NCBI GenBank assembly: GCA_031769625.1 | Contig: JAUIMM010000688.1 | Span: forward strand, 1,183,001 to 1,247,000 | Length of the DNA: 64,000 nt | Direction: 5' to 3' | Origin: Taudactylus pleione | Lineage: Eukaryota > Chordata > Amphibia > Anura > Myobatrachidae | Shown: positions 21,419 through 33,303 of the stretch, piece by piece | Numbering within the stretch: the stretch's first letter is position 1 | Layout of the letters: every line of letters begins with the position of its first letter | Made by a program: the position numbers and the translations under genes | The notes under the pieces: generated by a model | Seen by the model: the letters and a program-made list of their open reading frames with translations, nothing else | Database searches by the model: none | What the model was told of the DNA's origin: nothing

Positions 21419-21766
21419 GGAGCGATACAATTCATCACGATGCTGAATAGCTCTGGGAGGGAGCTCCCGGAGAAATTCAATTCAGCGTACTGTTAAGTCG
21501 GAGAAAGGCGGTTCTCTCGGCTTAACCTGGGTGTTTAGGTGAGAGAACCGTCATTCTGTGTTTAAAATGCGGGCTGCGAGGCCGGTAGCGCCGTGCTAAG
21601 CCGGAAAACAGCCGCGCGGCCGGCACTTTTGTCAGATTTCACCTCGCACCGCCAGGAGGGTGCGAGAAGCAATGCTTTAGTCGGACCAAACATCGCGCTG
21701 AATTGAATAGCTCTGGGAGCTCCCTCCTGGGGCTAGTTATCATCGCTTTCAATTGAATCGCGCCCG
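21419..21766. mobile_element. MITE with ATA target duplication (GAGCGATACAATTCA / GAATCGCGCCC)
   Basis: Imperfect terminal inverted repeats are flanked by ATA (21416-21418 and 21767-21769). Repeated GAATAGCTCTGGGAG blocks lie close to both ends. GC-rich core, non-coding. Confidence 0.65.
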
Positions 21767-22051
21767 ATACCTCTGCAGTAGAAAGTAGTGATGTCAGGCT
21801 ATGGTGACAGTTATGTAGGGTATTAAACATCTCTCTATGAAATTTAGTTCTAATGTAAACTTCATTTGTGGTAAAATATGACAGATTCATTAACTAAAAT
21901 ATAGGATAATTACATTGTACTTAAAAATTACTTATTTTGGTTTTGTTTAATAAAATACTTTTAATGATGTAAAGAATTGAATTCCACAGTGTGAGTCTAT
22001 TATTCCAGAATGTGGATTTCTGCGATGTCCTTCCATTGGGAACCCTACTGT

Positions 22052-22263
22052 CAGGGCCGATGCAAGGATCTCAGCACCCCAGGCAAAACTTCAGCCTACT
22101 GCGCCCCCCATTCCACACCACCAGCACCAACTTCCCAACTCCTCAGGGAGACAGAGTCTTATTAGTTCCACAGCCACTGCCTGCACTAAGTACACCTGTG
22201 ACTCAGTGGCTTCCCCCAAATCCTGGCACCCTAGGCAGCTGCTTACTGGTACAGCCGGCCCTG
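22052..22263. mobile_element. hAT-type MITE (CAGGGCCG .. CCGGCCCTG)
   Basis: Starts CAGGGCCGATGCAAGG and ends CAGCCGGCCCTG, with CACCCCAGGCAAA and GGCACCCTAGGCAGCTGC inside, as in known vertebrate hAT repeats. Flanking octamers CCTACTGT and CCTACACT match at 6 of 8 positions. Confidence 0.7.
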
Positions 22264-22269
22264 CCTACA

Positions 22270-23386
22270 CTAAGGAATCAGTTGTGTGATGTTATCGCTA
22301 CAGTATTGCGCACATTTAATGCACAGATTTTGTTACTATGTTTTATTTATATGAAGTGTTGCACTACACAAAGGGCAGGGGAGTCATTACACAGTGTAGG
22401 TGCAGCACAGGAGACGGCTTGTTACAGGGGTATTCAACATGTCCTTCTAACTGCTGTGGAACTACACATCCCAGTATGTCCTGCCACTTACCTTTATTCG
22501 GCATGGCGGGTGTCGGGCTTTCCACGTCGGGAATCTGGTGGCCGGCATTCCGGATGGCAGAAACTTAACTACATACCGGCATAATCATGTGACAATGGAA
22601 TTGTCCTATGGGCAGGCCGGCAACAGGGGATACTATGGGCTTACATGTACCAGGCCCTGAGATTCCAAGAGGACCCAACCACCCAGGGGGAAGCCAACTG
22701 CTGAGATATATATATATCTATATATACTGTGTGTGTGTGTGTGTATATGTATATATACTGTAGGAGTATTTAATTTAGAACCACACCAGCTCAGCACAAC
22801 CTTAGGAATAAATGTAAACCCCCCTAGTTACCTCCCGTAGTGTACTGTAGACATACACAAGATGTTGCGCAAAGGCAACCATGATGACGTGCAGACTGTG
22901 GCGCTTCTCTCTTCGATCCCGCCTAGGAGCAAGAGCTGCACCATCGTAGCCTCAGCGCCAGCAGCCACCAGGATTTGTGAAGGAACAAAGCAGTTTTTAT
23001 ACCCTGCCACCAAATGCAACATTAGGCAGGTTAGTAAGTTATGGGTCGGGCAATAGACATCAGTATACCGGCCCTCAAGATTTCAGTTGTCGGCCCTGGC
23101 TATGGGACTGATAGGAGTAATGTTATGGAGAACAGATCTCAAATGGAAAATGGTTGACAGGGAGCACCCCAGCAGTCCAGTCAATTGTTTGTATACAAAA
23201 GTACTGAAGAACAGGCAAAAGAATGTCAACATTTTAACCAAGAAAACAAGACCATAGAAATGCCACCGTGATACACTTGACGGCGACATCAAATAGAAGA
23301 GAGCACAAGATGGCCGGAGCCTGAAAGCACTAAGCATGAAACTACTTAGCATTAGTCCTTCCCAACAGTTTATAATCAATATAAAC

Positions 23387-23418
<32 letters not shown>

Positions 23419-23590
23419 GTACAATAAATTATTGTTAAAAACCCAAATTCTCTTAAGCAGACTCCTGTTGTCCCTACAGATAGGGTCTGGTATGGTACCC
23501 TGGAAATCAAAATACCAAAAATAACATATCTGATGTACTGCTGCTGGATGAAAATATAATTTATTGTATTAATACACAATGTAAAACACA
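22270..23590. other. Intergenic stretch with small simple repeats
   Basis: Holds a degenerate hAT-like hairpin remnant (about 22400-22490), a TATA/GTGTGT microsatellite (22710-22760) and an (ATA)n run (23386-23412). No gene is supported. Confidence 0.5.
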
Positions 23591-24940
23591 AAGGGGTAAA
23601 TTTACTAAAGGTCGATTTTGGTATTTTGAGTGATTTGGCATGCGATTTTCATTCGATTTGTATTCGATTTTACATTTGGGTATTTACTAAAGGCCAAATC
23701 GGATGTAAAATCGAATTTCAAACTTAATTTTAGTCAAATCGACCTCAAATCGAACATCGGGAAAACATTGGTACTTTTACATAGCCCAACACACAAAACT
23801 CTTATTTACTATCATTCGATTTGAAATGGACCTCAAAATCGGACTTCAAATCGAACTTCAAATCACCAAATGAATAGACCTGCTTCATGCTTTCGATTTG
23901 AGCATCAGCAGGTCGGATTGACACATATACATGCAGACATCAGTGAGATGCCTGCATGTATCTGACTGTAAAAAGCAAATAAAGAGTTAAATGGAAAAAA
24001 CAACTGACGTAAGGTCCACCCCCAAAACACAACCAGCCCCGGACTTTTCAAACCCTGTCCTGGTTGACTAAGTACAGGGAAAAAATTGCGTAGGGTCTCC
24101 CTGTACTTACAAAAAGAATATGTCTGCGCTGATGTTCACAAATACAATAATAACAATTAATCATAAAATATCAATTTATTGCACATGTATCTAGAACTGC
24201 AGTTCCTATAAGCATTTCAATTGAACAACTTAATTACATAGGATACCCAGACAGTATCTGTATAATTAACCATATAACAATGGTAAAATAATGGCACAAG
24301 AATATTACTAGCTGTAAAACACATTAATGTCCCACCATGTGGTGGAAGACAAAAATAAGGGGAAAAGACAAACAGCAAATTGTCTAAATTGGGTGGTGTT
24401 CACAATGTCCCCAGGGTTGAATGAATGGGATTCCCAAATGAACTCCTATTGAATGGAAACAAGTAGCAAAGTTTTGGATAATCCAATGTCATTGGCATCC
24501 ACAGTGTCCGTTGAATTGAGGGACACAATGTAGCACATGTGGATGTAAATGATAATGCAACAGGCCGCTCACCAACAGCTCATGCAGCCTGAGGGGGTCC
24601 GTCTGCTCCGGCAGGTCACTGGCTCCCGATGGTACGGACACGCTGAATGCTATGGCGTGGAGTGCGTGCTGACCGAGTGACAGCTAGCCGTAAGGCGTGA
24701 TCGTCCCGGGGGGTCCGTCTGCTCCGGCAGACTCCTGACTCCCGCTGGTGGGTAGGTGGTGGCTGTTACACCAGCTGATAGAAACTGAAAAGCGGGGTGG
24801 ATCCATCTGCTCCGGCAGGCTCCTGACTCCCGCTGATAGATTGCAATGGGTGATGGCTGTTAACAGCTGATAGCAGCTGATACATAATAGCTGATGCAGT
24901 TTCCAAATGCGAACAGGAACAGAGGCAGTTCTATCTTATT

Positions 24941-24983
24941 CCCTTGACGCGTTTCTCCCCTCTCACAGGGGTTTTATCAAAAG
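24941..24983 (-). ncRNA. Hammerhead-ribozyme-like motif, left arm
   Basis: On the minus strand: CCTT, TTGATAA, AA, stem CCCC-TGTGAGA-GGGG, A, GAAAC, GC, GTC, AAGG. The order matches a minimal type I hammerhead: CUGAUGA core, stem II, GAAA, tiny stem III, GUC cleavage site, and CCTT/AAGG as helix I. The core reads TTGATAA rather than CTGATGA, changing C3 and G8 together. Penelope-like terminal repeats are known to carry such ribozymes. Activity is untested. Confidence 0.6.
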
Positions 24984-25544
24984 GCTGAAGAAACCATTGT
25001 ATCCATGGGTTCCTTTTTAAATTGTTCATAGCCAATCACAACTTCAATAAATCACCATTATTAATTTAAAGACTAATTGCATGCCATTAACTCATTATTC
25101 GAAGTTTATAATGCATCTGAACATTTCTCAGTATTAAACACTTGCAGTTATTTAAAACATATATGCAAATTCTTTTGGTTGTAACTCTTGCTGGATAAAT
25201 GCAAAAAAATTCCAAGAATATCAAACATCATAGATCATCCACTAAATATTGACTAATAGATCCCACATATGTACATGTAAAGGTATTTACCTTGTATTTC
25301 TATGAACCTAATGGAATCATAGTATTTGAAGTGCAACTACATAAAAATCACAACCATAAAAATGGTATAAATATATACTACACAGAAACCCCGCAATGTG
25401 GGACAACTCCTCCACAATACTCCTAAAAATTAAAAGCATATGGATGGGTCCCCACTGCACATGAATATTAATATTAATGAATATAAATACATTTATTAAA
25501 TAATAAATAAATGAATGATAAAAACTAAACCAAAACAGAAGAGA

Positions 25545-25658
25545 TCAAAAGTCTAATTCAACCATTTCGTTTAGCCCATCTGGGTATAAAGTTCGTAATG
25601 TATGTATCCAATACGCCTCACGGATGCAAAGTTTGCGATATCTGTCCCCCCCCCTTTA
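25545..25658 (-). pseudogene. C-terminal remnant of Penelope-like GIY-YIG endonuclease
   Basis: The last 30-odd codons before the TGA at 25545-25547 read ...DRYRKLCI then REAYWIHTLRTLYPDGLNE and a short acidic tail. A REAYWI..L.TL.P.GLNE signature is the usual end of the Penelope endonuclease domain. Everything upstream has been lost at the junction with the inverted arm. Confidence 0.8.
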
Positions 25659-25951
25659 CATGTACATATGTGGGATCTATTAGTCAATATTTAGTGGATG
25701 ATCTATGATGTTTGATATTCTTGGAATTTCTTAGCATTTATCCAGCAAGAGTTACAACCAAAAGAATTTGCATATATGTTTTAAATAACTGCAAGTGTTT
25801 AATACTGAGAAATGTTCAGATGCATTATAAACTTCGAATAATGAGTTAATGGCATGCAATTAGTCTTTAAATTAATAATGGTGATTTATTGAAGTTGTGA
25901 TTGGCTATGAACAATTTAAAAAGGAACCCATGGATACAATGGTTTCTTCAG

Positions 25952-25993
25952 CCTTTTGATAAAACCCCTGTGAGAGGGGAGAAACGCGTCAAG
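25952..25993 (+). ncRNA. Hammerhead-ribozyme-like motif, right arm
   Basis: Inverted copy of the motif at 24941-24983 with the same core, stem II and GAAACGCGTC. Helix I is one pair shorter because AAGG is AAGA here. Both copies keep the same non-canonical TTGATAA core. Confidence 0.6.
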
Positions 25994-27823
25994 AGAATAA
26001 GATATAACTGCCTCTGTTCCTGTTCGCATTTGGAAACTGCATCAGCTATTATGTATCAGCTGCTATCAGCTGTTAGCAGCCATCACCCATTGCAATCTAT
26101 CAGCGGGAGTCAGGAGCCTGCCGGAGCAGACGGATCCACCCCGCTTTTCAGTTTCTATCAGCTGGTGTAACAGCCACCATCTATCCACCAGCGGGAGTCA
26201 GGAGTCTGCCGGAGCAGACGGATCCACCCCGCTTTTCAGTTTCTATCAGCTGGTGTAACAGCCACCATCTATCCACCAGCGGGAGTCAGGAGTCTGCCGG
26301 AGCAGACGGACCCCCGTGATGATCATGCCTTACGGCTAGCTGTCACTCGGTCAGCACGCACTCCACGCCATAGCATTCAGCGTGTCCGTACCATCGGGAG
26401 CCAGTGACCTGCCGGAGCAGACGGACCCCCTCGGGCTGCATGAGCTGTTGGTGAGCGGCCTGTTGCATTATCATTTACATCCACATGTGCTACATTGTGT
26501 CCCTCAATTCAACGGACACTGTGGATGCCAATGACATTGGATTATCCAAAACTTTGCTACTTGTTTCCATTCAATAGGAGTTCATTTGGGAATCCCATTC
26601 ATTCAACCCTGGGGACATTGTGAACACCACCCAATTTAGACAATTTGCTGTTTGTCTTTTCCCCTTATTTTTGTCTTCCACCACATGGTGGGACATTAAT
26701 GTGTTTTACAGCTAGTAATATTCTTGTGCCATTATTTTACCATTGTTATATGGTTAATTATACAGATACTGTCTGGGTATCCTATGTAATTAAGTTGTTC
26801 AATTGAAATGCTTATAGGAACTGCAGTTCTAGATACATGTGCAATAAATTGATATTTTATGATTAATTGTTATTATTGTATTTGTGAACATCAGCGCAGA
26901 CATATTCTTTTTGTATTCTTTCAATTGTTGAGAGGGATTTGGCAGTCTCCTCTATATGTCAGCTGCTGTGTAAACAATTAGATCACCAAGTGGAATAAGC
27001 GCTCCACTGATTTTTCTATTGTTGTTCTCCCTGTACTTAGTTCACCCAGCACTAGTCTATGGAAACCAGTCCTGGTTCTGGAATTACAGGGAAATATTTG
27101 TGTAGGGTCTCCCTGTAATTCACAGAACCAGCCCTGGACCCTTTCTAGCGGGGAACCGATGCCACAGCCAGGGGAGCCCTATCACCAGGCCCCCCAGCCG
27201 CAGCATCAGCCCTGACCACTAGTCAGCCCAGGCCAGGGACCCTGGGGAGTTGGGGACCCCTCCAATAAAGGGCACCCCTAGCTTAGGCTGATAGCCCGGG
27301 GCTATCCCCGCCACCCCTGGGTGGTGGGTGGCGGGTTGGTTGTGTTAATGTAGTGTAAAAAAAGAATATGCTTAAAATCGTCTTTACAGTAGAACTGCAG
27401 GTCCCAGCAAGCCTCCCCCGCATGCTGGTACTTGGAGAACCACAAGTACCAGCATGCGGGGCATTAAGGGCCCACTGGGACCTGTAGTTCACCTGTAAAG
27501 AAATGTTGAATCTCACTGATGTCTGCATGTATCTGTGTGAGAACGAACTGCTCATACTGAAAGTGAAAGCGTGAAGCAGTTCAATGCAGTCGGGGATTTG
27601 CAGTTCGGTTTGAAGTGGGATTTGGCCAAATGTCAAATCGAACAGCAAATAACTGTTCAAAACCGAATCAAATCGCATTTGTTTTGCAAATCGCAAATCA
27701 AATTAAGCATTAGTAAATCTGGAAAAAAAACGGGGTTGTCACAATGCGATTTGAGTCGGTTTGAAGTGAGCTAAATCACACTTCAAATCGACCATCAAAT
27801 CGACCTTTAGTAAATATACCCCC

Positions 27824-28320
27824 ATATGATCACAACAGATGTAACTGAAACTAATGAACAGCTTATGTGACTATATGAACACTTGTCCAATATAATTCAG
27901 CTCAATAAAGTTTCCATTCAATGAATGATTATAATAACTGCTTTGTCACTCAGCACTGTGATTGGTCTCATCACTATTTACAATAAAAGACAACACACGT
28001 AACAGTTCAGGATGGTTTTAATACTCTTAAAAAAATTTTTTTGTAAAAGTCCATCCTACGGGCCTGGTTCGGAGGTGGACGTTGCTGCGCCCGCTCTTGC
28101 GTCTGTAGCCGGAGTTGCTGCTGCGATAATATGCAAATACTACAGTAGTTTCTGCCTGCCCCTGGTACAGTGGCCTGTGTCTGAATGTGGAAGCACTAAG
28201 AAGCCCACTTTCAGCACCCGTGCACGTTGTAATACCGCCAGGGCCGTTGAGAGCCGGCCTGGGTTAAGGGGGAGTGTCCTATTCACGGGAGGTGTGGCCA
28301 CGCCCCCTTAGGGAAAAATA
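27824..28320. other. Intergenic stretch, no gene
   Basis: Contains a CAGGGCCGTTGAGAGCCGGC fragment (about 28239-28260) like the start of the hAT MITE at 22052, but no second end. Nothing else was recognised. Confidence 0.4.
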
Positions 28321-28379
28321 ATAATTTAAAACTGAGCCCCTCAGCTCAGTGCAAATCCAGGGGGGGGGGCACGATCCTT

Positions 28380-28905
28380 ACAGTGTAAACGGGTAACCCG
28401 GATTGTGTCATCTCCATCTGAGTGCAGTGTGAACTGCGCTGACCCGGGCGGGAATAACCTAGGTCTGCGCCGCAATCTGAAGGGGGTCTGTCCTAGGTCT
28501 GACCCTGTTTGAAACCATATTCCAAATACCAAGTCAGATCCAAGACTTTAGTGTAAAAGGGGTATTACACTGGCCAAATAACTCGGGTTATAGCCGGGTT
28601 AACCCGGGTCATGGTTCAGTGTAAAAGGGTCTATTGTTGGATTCCAGGGTTGAGTGACCCGGCAATCCAACCCGGGTAGCTTGGAAGATTTAACACAAGA
28701 GATTTAACCCTGCAGTGTAACGTGTACAGCATGGGAGATCCAGATTTCCCGGCGTTTTGAGGTGATGTCATCCCCAAGTGCCGGCAGAATAGTTTCACTG
28801 CACACGGATGCCACGGTGTGAAAGGTGTCTGTCCTGGGTCTGTTTGGAACCATGATTTAGATCCCAGGTCAAAGCTTGGAGTTAGGTGTAAAGGGGTTAC
28901 CGTGA
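28380..28905. mobile_element. Two adjoining partial copies of MITE family 1
   Basis: The first copy ends at GTGTAAAAGGGGTATTA (about 28550-28566). The second runs from there to GTGTAAAGGGGTTACC (about 28888-28905). Both carry the ACCCGGGT / TGGGTCTG boxes seen at 8815-9231 and 16480-16849. Confidence 0.65.
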
Positions 28906-29061
28906 CTGCTGTAATACTGAGGCTGCCTGCAACTCACAGGCTATTGCATTTAATCAGGTATCTGTTTGCTACTGTAAGATCATAGATAATGTACCCCTTG
29001 TAGTGCAAGAGACAGTGGGATCAGGGAATCACAATAAAATATACGGTATCAGAACAAAATA

Positions 29062-29092
29062 TATATGTTAGGTTATATATATATATATATAT
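29062..29092. repeat. Direct repeat flanking Tc1 copy 1, left
   Basis: TATATGTTAGGTTATATATA followed by an AT run. The same words recur at 31110-31138, directly after the transposon. Confidence 0.8.
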
Positions 29093-29349
29093 ACACAGTC
29101 AGGTGCATAAATATTGGGACAGTGACTGAATTTTCATATTTTGGCCTCTATTCACCACCACAATGGCTTTGAAATGAAACAAACAAGATGTGCTTTAACT
29201 GCAGACTTTCAGATTTAATTTGAGGGTAATTACATCCAAATCAGGTGAACGGTGTAGGAATTACAACGGTTTCTATATGTGCCTCCCACTTTTTAAGGGG
29301 CCAGAAGTAATGTGACAAACTAAACAATCCTAAATCTAACTTTCACTTT

Positions 29350-30750
29350 TTAATACTTTGTTGCAAATCCTTTGCAGGCGATTACAGCCTGAAGTCTGGA
29401 ACGCATAGACATCACCAGACGCTGGGTTTCATCCCTGGTGATGCTCTGCCAGGCCTCTACTGCAAATGTCTTCAGTTCCTGCTTGTTCTTGGGGCATTTT
29501 CCCTTCAGTTTTGTCTTCATCAAGTGAAATGCATGCTCAATCGGATTCAGGTCAGGGGATTGACTTGGCCATTACATAACATTCCACTTTTTAGCCTTAC
29601 AAAACTCTTTGGTTGCTTTTGCAGTATGCTTCGGGTCATTGTCTATCTGCACTGTGAAGCGCCATCCAATGAGTTCTGAAGCTTTTTACTGAATATGAGC
29701 ATATAATATTGCCCGAAACACTTCAGAATTCATTCTGCTGCTTTTGTCAGCAGTCACATCATCATTAAATACAAGGGAACCAGTTCCATTGGCAGCCATA
29801 CATGCCCACGCCATGACACTACCACCACCATGCTTCACTGATGAGGTGGTATGTTTTGGATCATGAGCAGTTCCTTTCCTTCTCCATACTCTTCTCTTCC
29901 CATCACTCTGGTACAAGTTGATCTTTGTCTCATCTGTCCATAGGATATTGTTCCAGAACTGTAATGGCTTTTTTAGATGTTGTTTGGCAAACTCTAATCT
30001 GGTCTTCCTGTTTTTGTGGCTCACCAATGGTTTACATCTTGTGGTGAACCCTCTATATTCACTCTTGTGAAGTCTTCTCTTGATTCTTGACTTTGACACA
30101 TATACACCTACCTCCTGGAGAGTGTTCTTGATTTGGCCAACTGTTGTGAAGGGGTTTTTCTTCACCAGGGAAATAATTCTTCTGTCATCCACCACAGTTG
30201 TTTTCCGTGGTCTTCCGGGTCTTTTGGTGTTGCTGAGCTCTCCGGTGCGTTCTTTCTTTTTAAGAATGTTCCAAACAGTTGATTTGGCCACACCTAGGGG
30301 CATATTCAATTAGCCGCAGGGTTTACCCCGCAGCTAATTGGCGCGCTGGACGGGATACAATTGACGGGGATTCCACGTGCGGGTGTCCCTGAGACCCCGC
30401 GCGATAGTCCCCGCTGTTTGACTTTACCTCGCACCTCTTGTAGGTATGAGGTAAAATCAGCGTGAGGCCGCCCTGTTCGGCCTCGCGCGAGAGGGTATTA
30501 CACACTGTTTCCTCGTTGCTCGCGGTGTGTTCCCGCGCGCGACAGCATAGTTAACGGCGCGGGGAGAAAGCTATTTTATTGAATAGCTTAACCCCGCGCC
30601 GCGGGACTTTCAAGCCCCAATTACTCGCAGGAGAGGTCCCGCGGGTAATATGCCCCCTAATGTTTTTGCTATCTCTCTGATGGGTTTGTTTTGATTTTTC
30701 AGCCTAATGATGGCTTGCTTCACTGATAGTGACAGCTCTTTGGATCTCAT
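29350..30750 (-). pseudogene. Tc1 transposase, copy 1, split and stopped
   Basis: The N-terminal HTH part starts at ATG 30750 (MRSKELSLSVKQAIIRLKN) and runs to EIAKTL, where the MITE 30297-30656 interrupts it. The rest continues from GVAKSTVWNILKKK with the GRPRK AT-hook-like motif and the DDE block (WTDETK, IDNDPKHTAK, PDLNPIEH). In-frame stops follow AHIQ (29686-29688) and WNVM. Mechanism in the family is cut-and-paste at TA sites; this copy cannot encode it. Confidence 0.88.
30297..30656. mobile_element. MITE with CTA target duplication nested in Tc1 copy 1
   Basis: Terminal inverted repeats GGGGCATATT / AATATGCCCC are flanked by CTA on both sides (30294-30296, 30657-30659). The interrupted Tc1 reading CACACCTAATG is restored when the insert and one CTA are removed, as the other two Tc1 copies show. 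The core is very GC-rich, with GCGCGC words. Confidence 0.9.
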
Positions 30751-31109
30751 ATTGAGAGTCGACAGCAACTGATTCCAAATGCAAATGTCACACCTAGAAT
30801 CAACTCCAGACCTTTTACCTGCTTAATTGATAATGAAATAACGAGGGAATAGCCCACACCTGTCCATGAAATAGTTTTTGAGTTGATAGTCCCATTACTT
30901 TTGGCCCCTTAAAAAGTGGGAGGCACATATAGAAACCATTGTAATTCCTACACCGTTCACCTGATTTGGATGTAATTACCCTCAAATTAAATCTGAAAGT
31001 CTGCAGATAAAGCACATCTTGTTTGTTTCATTTCAAAGCCATTGTGGTGGGGAATAGAGGCCAAAATATGAAAATTCTGTCAATGTCCCAATATTTATGC
31101 ACCTGATTG

Positions 31110-31138
31110 TATATGTTAGGTTATATATATATATATAT
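31110..31138. repeat. Direct repeat flanking Tc1 copy 1, right
   Basis: Starts exactly at the TA that follows the transposon and repeats the sequence found at 29062-29092. Confidence 0.8.
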
Positions 31139-32280
31139 CCTGGTCCGGACTGCTGGTAATGGTTCCATCCTCACTTGGCCCATGTCCTCCTTCCCTGCAC
31201 TGGCTTTTATACAGCTCGGCCACAGGACACTGAGAAATAGCGGGACAGGAAGCAGATCACTGTGGTCAACCAATCGGCGGCATCGGGGAATTCCCTCCTT
31301 TCTTGGCCTGAGTGAGGTGGGGTGAGGCACATCTGAGCTGGCCCAGCAGGAACTGTACTTTGCTCCCGCTCCCATGGCCCAAACCGGCCTGGATTGTTAT
31401 ATGCAAGTGTATAGATTCCATCTCCCAGCAAAACACTGGTCACTTTCTTAAGAATAATCCGCAGCTGCACTGGTCCAATAACTTTCTTGTGTGGGCGACA
31501 GGGATGTAAACAATCACATTTCAACTTTCAGGAACTGGTCACAATGGGCCCCATATATTATATTGTTCAGTCATTTTTATTAGACAACAGCGCAGGACTT
31601 TCCTGGGTACACACATTAGCGTTAATTCTAGGGTGGGCAAGGAGGCTGTCACAGAAGGGCACTCCTCTGCACCCCCCCCTCTGAAAAAGGGGTGTGGTCA
31701 TTATAAAAGGGAGTGCGTCCTTAAAACCCGTCCTCTTTTCATCACTGTAGGGGGTGTGCCCAACACTCACAGAGATGCTGGTCTGCCCCCAAGCTCTCCC
31801 TGCAGTGTGAATAGATGCCATGCACATTTGCACAGCATCTATTCACTCGTCGGTGATGGTTTCACTGTAATTCCTCCCCCCCTGTGCGATACACTGCGGA
31901 CCGTGGCTGGGGACAGCTGTTTCAGCGGGGGGGCCGCCATAAGGGCAGGGCGCATTTCTGTGACTTCAAATTAGGCAGGGTGCTGCGCCCTGCAGAAACA
32001 GCCTAGTAGGAACACTACATTGTATAGAACATCTACTGCATAAACCTGCTTTGTGTGTCAAAACATATTTTACACCTATAACCTACATATCATTTATATA
32101 CAGAATAAACAGCTAAAAACTACAGTACGCACATTTATATGTCAAACACACGACACAACAAACTAATTCTGCTATTAATGTTTTGTATATAATGGGCAAG
32201 TTCTGTGCTAGAAAAACAATCTTTTCTAGCTTGTGTGTTGCTCTGAGTGCAAGCACTTTATGGCTTCTCCGGGTAGTACA
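31139..32280. other. Intergenic stretch, no gene recognised
   Basis: Mixed-composition DNA. Short open frames on both strands lack recognisable domains, and no strong tandem or inverted repeat was seen. Confidence 0.4.
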
Positions 32281-32283
32281 GTA

Positions 32284-32600
32284 TATACAGCCATGGCCTA
32301 AACTTTTGAGAATGACACAAGTATTGGTTTTCACAAAGTTTGCTGCTTCAGGGGTCTAGTTACTAAGCAGTGTTAGGAGACAGAGTGAAAAGTGATAAGA
32401 AAGTGATAAGGTGCCAGCCAATCAGCTCCCAACTGTCATCTCACAGGTTGTGTTTGAAAAATGACAGTTGGGAGCTGATTGGCTGGCACCTTATCACTTT
32501 TCACTCTGTCTCCTAACACTGCTTAGTAACTAGACCCCTCAATGTTTTTAGACCTTTTTGTCAAGTGTCGAAGGCTTTTATTGACAATTACATTAAGTTT
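32284..32600. mobile_element. Terminal piece of a second Tc1-like family, split by a MITE
   Basis: CCATGGCCTAAACTTTTGAG followed by AATGACACAAGTATT is typical of a widespread Tc1-like terminal repeat in frogs and fish. It is broken at 32350/32539 by the nested palindromic MITE and continues with ATGTTTTTAGACCTTTTTGT. Confidence 0.6.
32351..32538. mobile_element. Palindromic MITE family 3, copy 2
   Basis: A near-perfect hairpin with GGGGTCTAGTTACTAAGCAG at the left and its inverse at the right, flanked by TCA on both sides (32348-32350, 32539-32541). Homologous to 18683-18866. Confidence 0.88.
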
Positions 32601-33303
32601 ATGGCTATGATAAGGTGTCAGAACACACAGTGCATTGCAGTTTCTGCTTATGGGGCTGCAAAGCCGCACACCGGACAGTGAGCCCATGCTAACCCCCGTC
32701 CAATGCCGAAATCGCCAACTATGGGCACGTGACGTGAGCATCAGAACTGGACCATGGAGCAGTGGAAGAAGGTGGCCTGTACTGCTGAATCATGTTTTCT
32801 TGTGGACAACCGGCGGAGGTAGTGCGATACCCTCTGGGTACTGTTCTGCTGGGAATCCTTGGGTTTACTTTGACACGTACCACCTCCCTAAACATTGTTG
32901 CAGGTCATGTACACACCTTCAGGGCAACTATATTCTCTGATGGCAGTGTCTGCTTTTAGCAGGATAATGTGCCTTGCTGCCACACTGAAAAAATTGTTCA
33001 GTAATGGTTTGAGGAACATGACAAAGAGTGCAAGGTGTTGACTTGTCCTCCAAATTCCCCAGATCTCAATCCAATCAAGCATCTGTGGGATATGCCGGAA
33101 AAACAAGTACAAGCCCTGGGGGCCCCACCTCGCACCTTACAGGGCTTAAAGGATCTGCTGCTAACATCTTGGTGCCAGATACCACAGGACACCTTCAGAG
33201 GTCTTGTGCAGTCCATGCCTCAACAGGGCAGAGTTGTTATGGCAGTACAATGGGGACAAACACAATATTTGGCAGGGGTTTTAATGTTATGGCTAATGGG
33301 TGT

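Larger units (their letters stand above)
24110..27025 (-). mobile_element. Penelope-like retroelement, 5'-truncated, with inverted terminal arms
   Basis: Flanked by a perfect 14-bp direct repeat TCTCCCTGTACTTA (24096-24109 and 27026-27039). Two arms of about 1.2 kb, 24114-25285 and about 25655-26912, are inverted copies of each other. Between them (25290-25655) lies the 3' end of an open frame on the minus strand. Long terminal copies in inverted orientation, severe 5' truncation and variable target duplications are known habits of Penelope elements, and the C-terminal peptide supports the identity. It is inserted into the element at 23593-27823. Confidence 0.82.
23593..27823. mobile_element. 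Inverted-end element (GGGGTAAATTTACTAAAGGT), split by a Penelope-like element
   Basis: Left end GGGGTAAATTTACTAAAGGT + CGATTT; right end is the mirror AAATCGACCTTTAGTAAATA + TACCCCC. Sub-terminal sequence on both sides is full of CAAATCGA / TCGATTTG boxes. Without the insertion the host element is about 1.3 kb. An internal palindrome GTACCAGCATGCGGGG lies at about 27412-27465. No transposase was recognised; non-autonomous. Confidence 0.75.
29096..31109 (-). mobile_element. Tc1/mariner element copy 1, interrupted by a MITE
   Basis: Ends CAGTCAGGTGCATAAATATT and its inverse with one change (GATTG). Terminal inverted repeats extend more than 200 bp, with an inner conserved box CACTTTTTAAGGGGCC. 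It belongs to the same family as 51652-53282 and 56135-57778. A 360-bp MITE sits inside the transposase gene. The left TA of the target site is degraded to CA. Confidence 0.9.
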
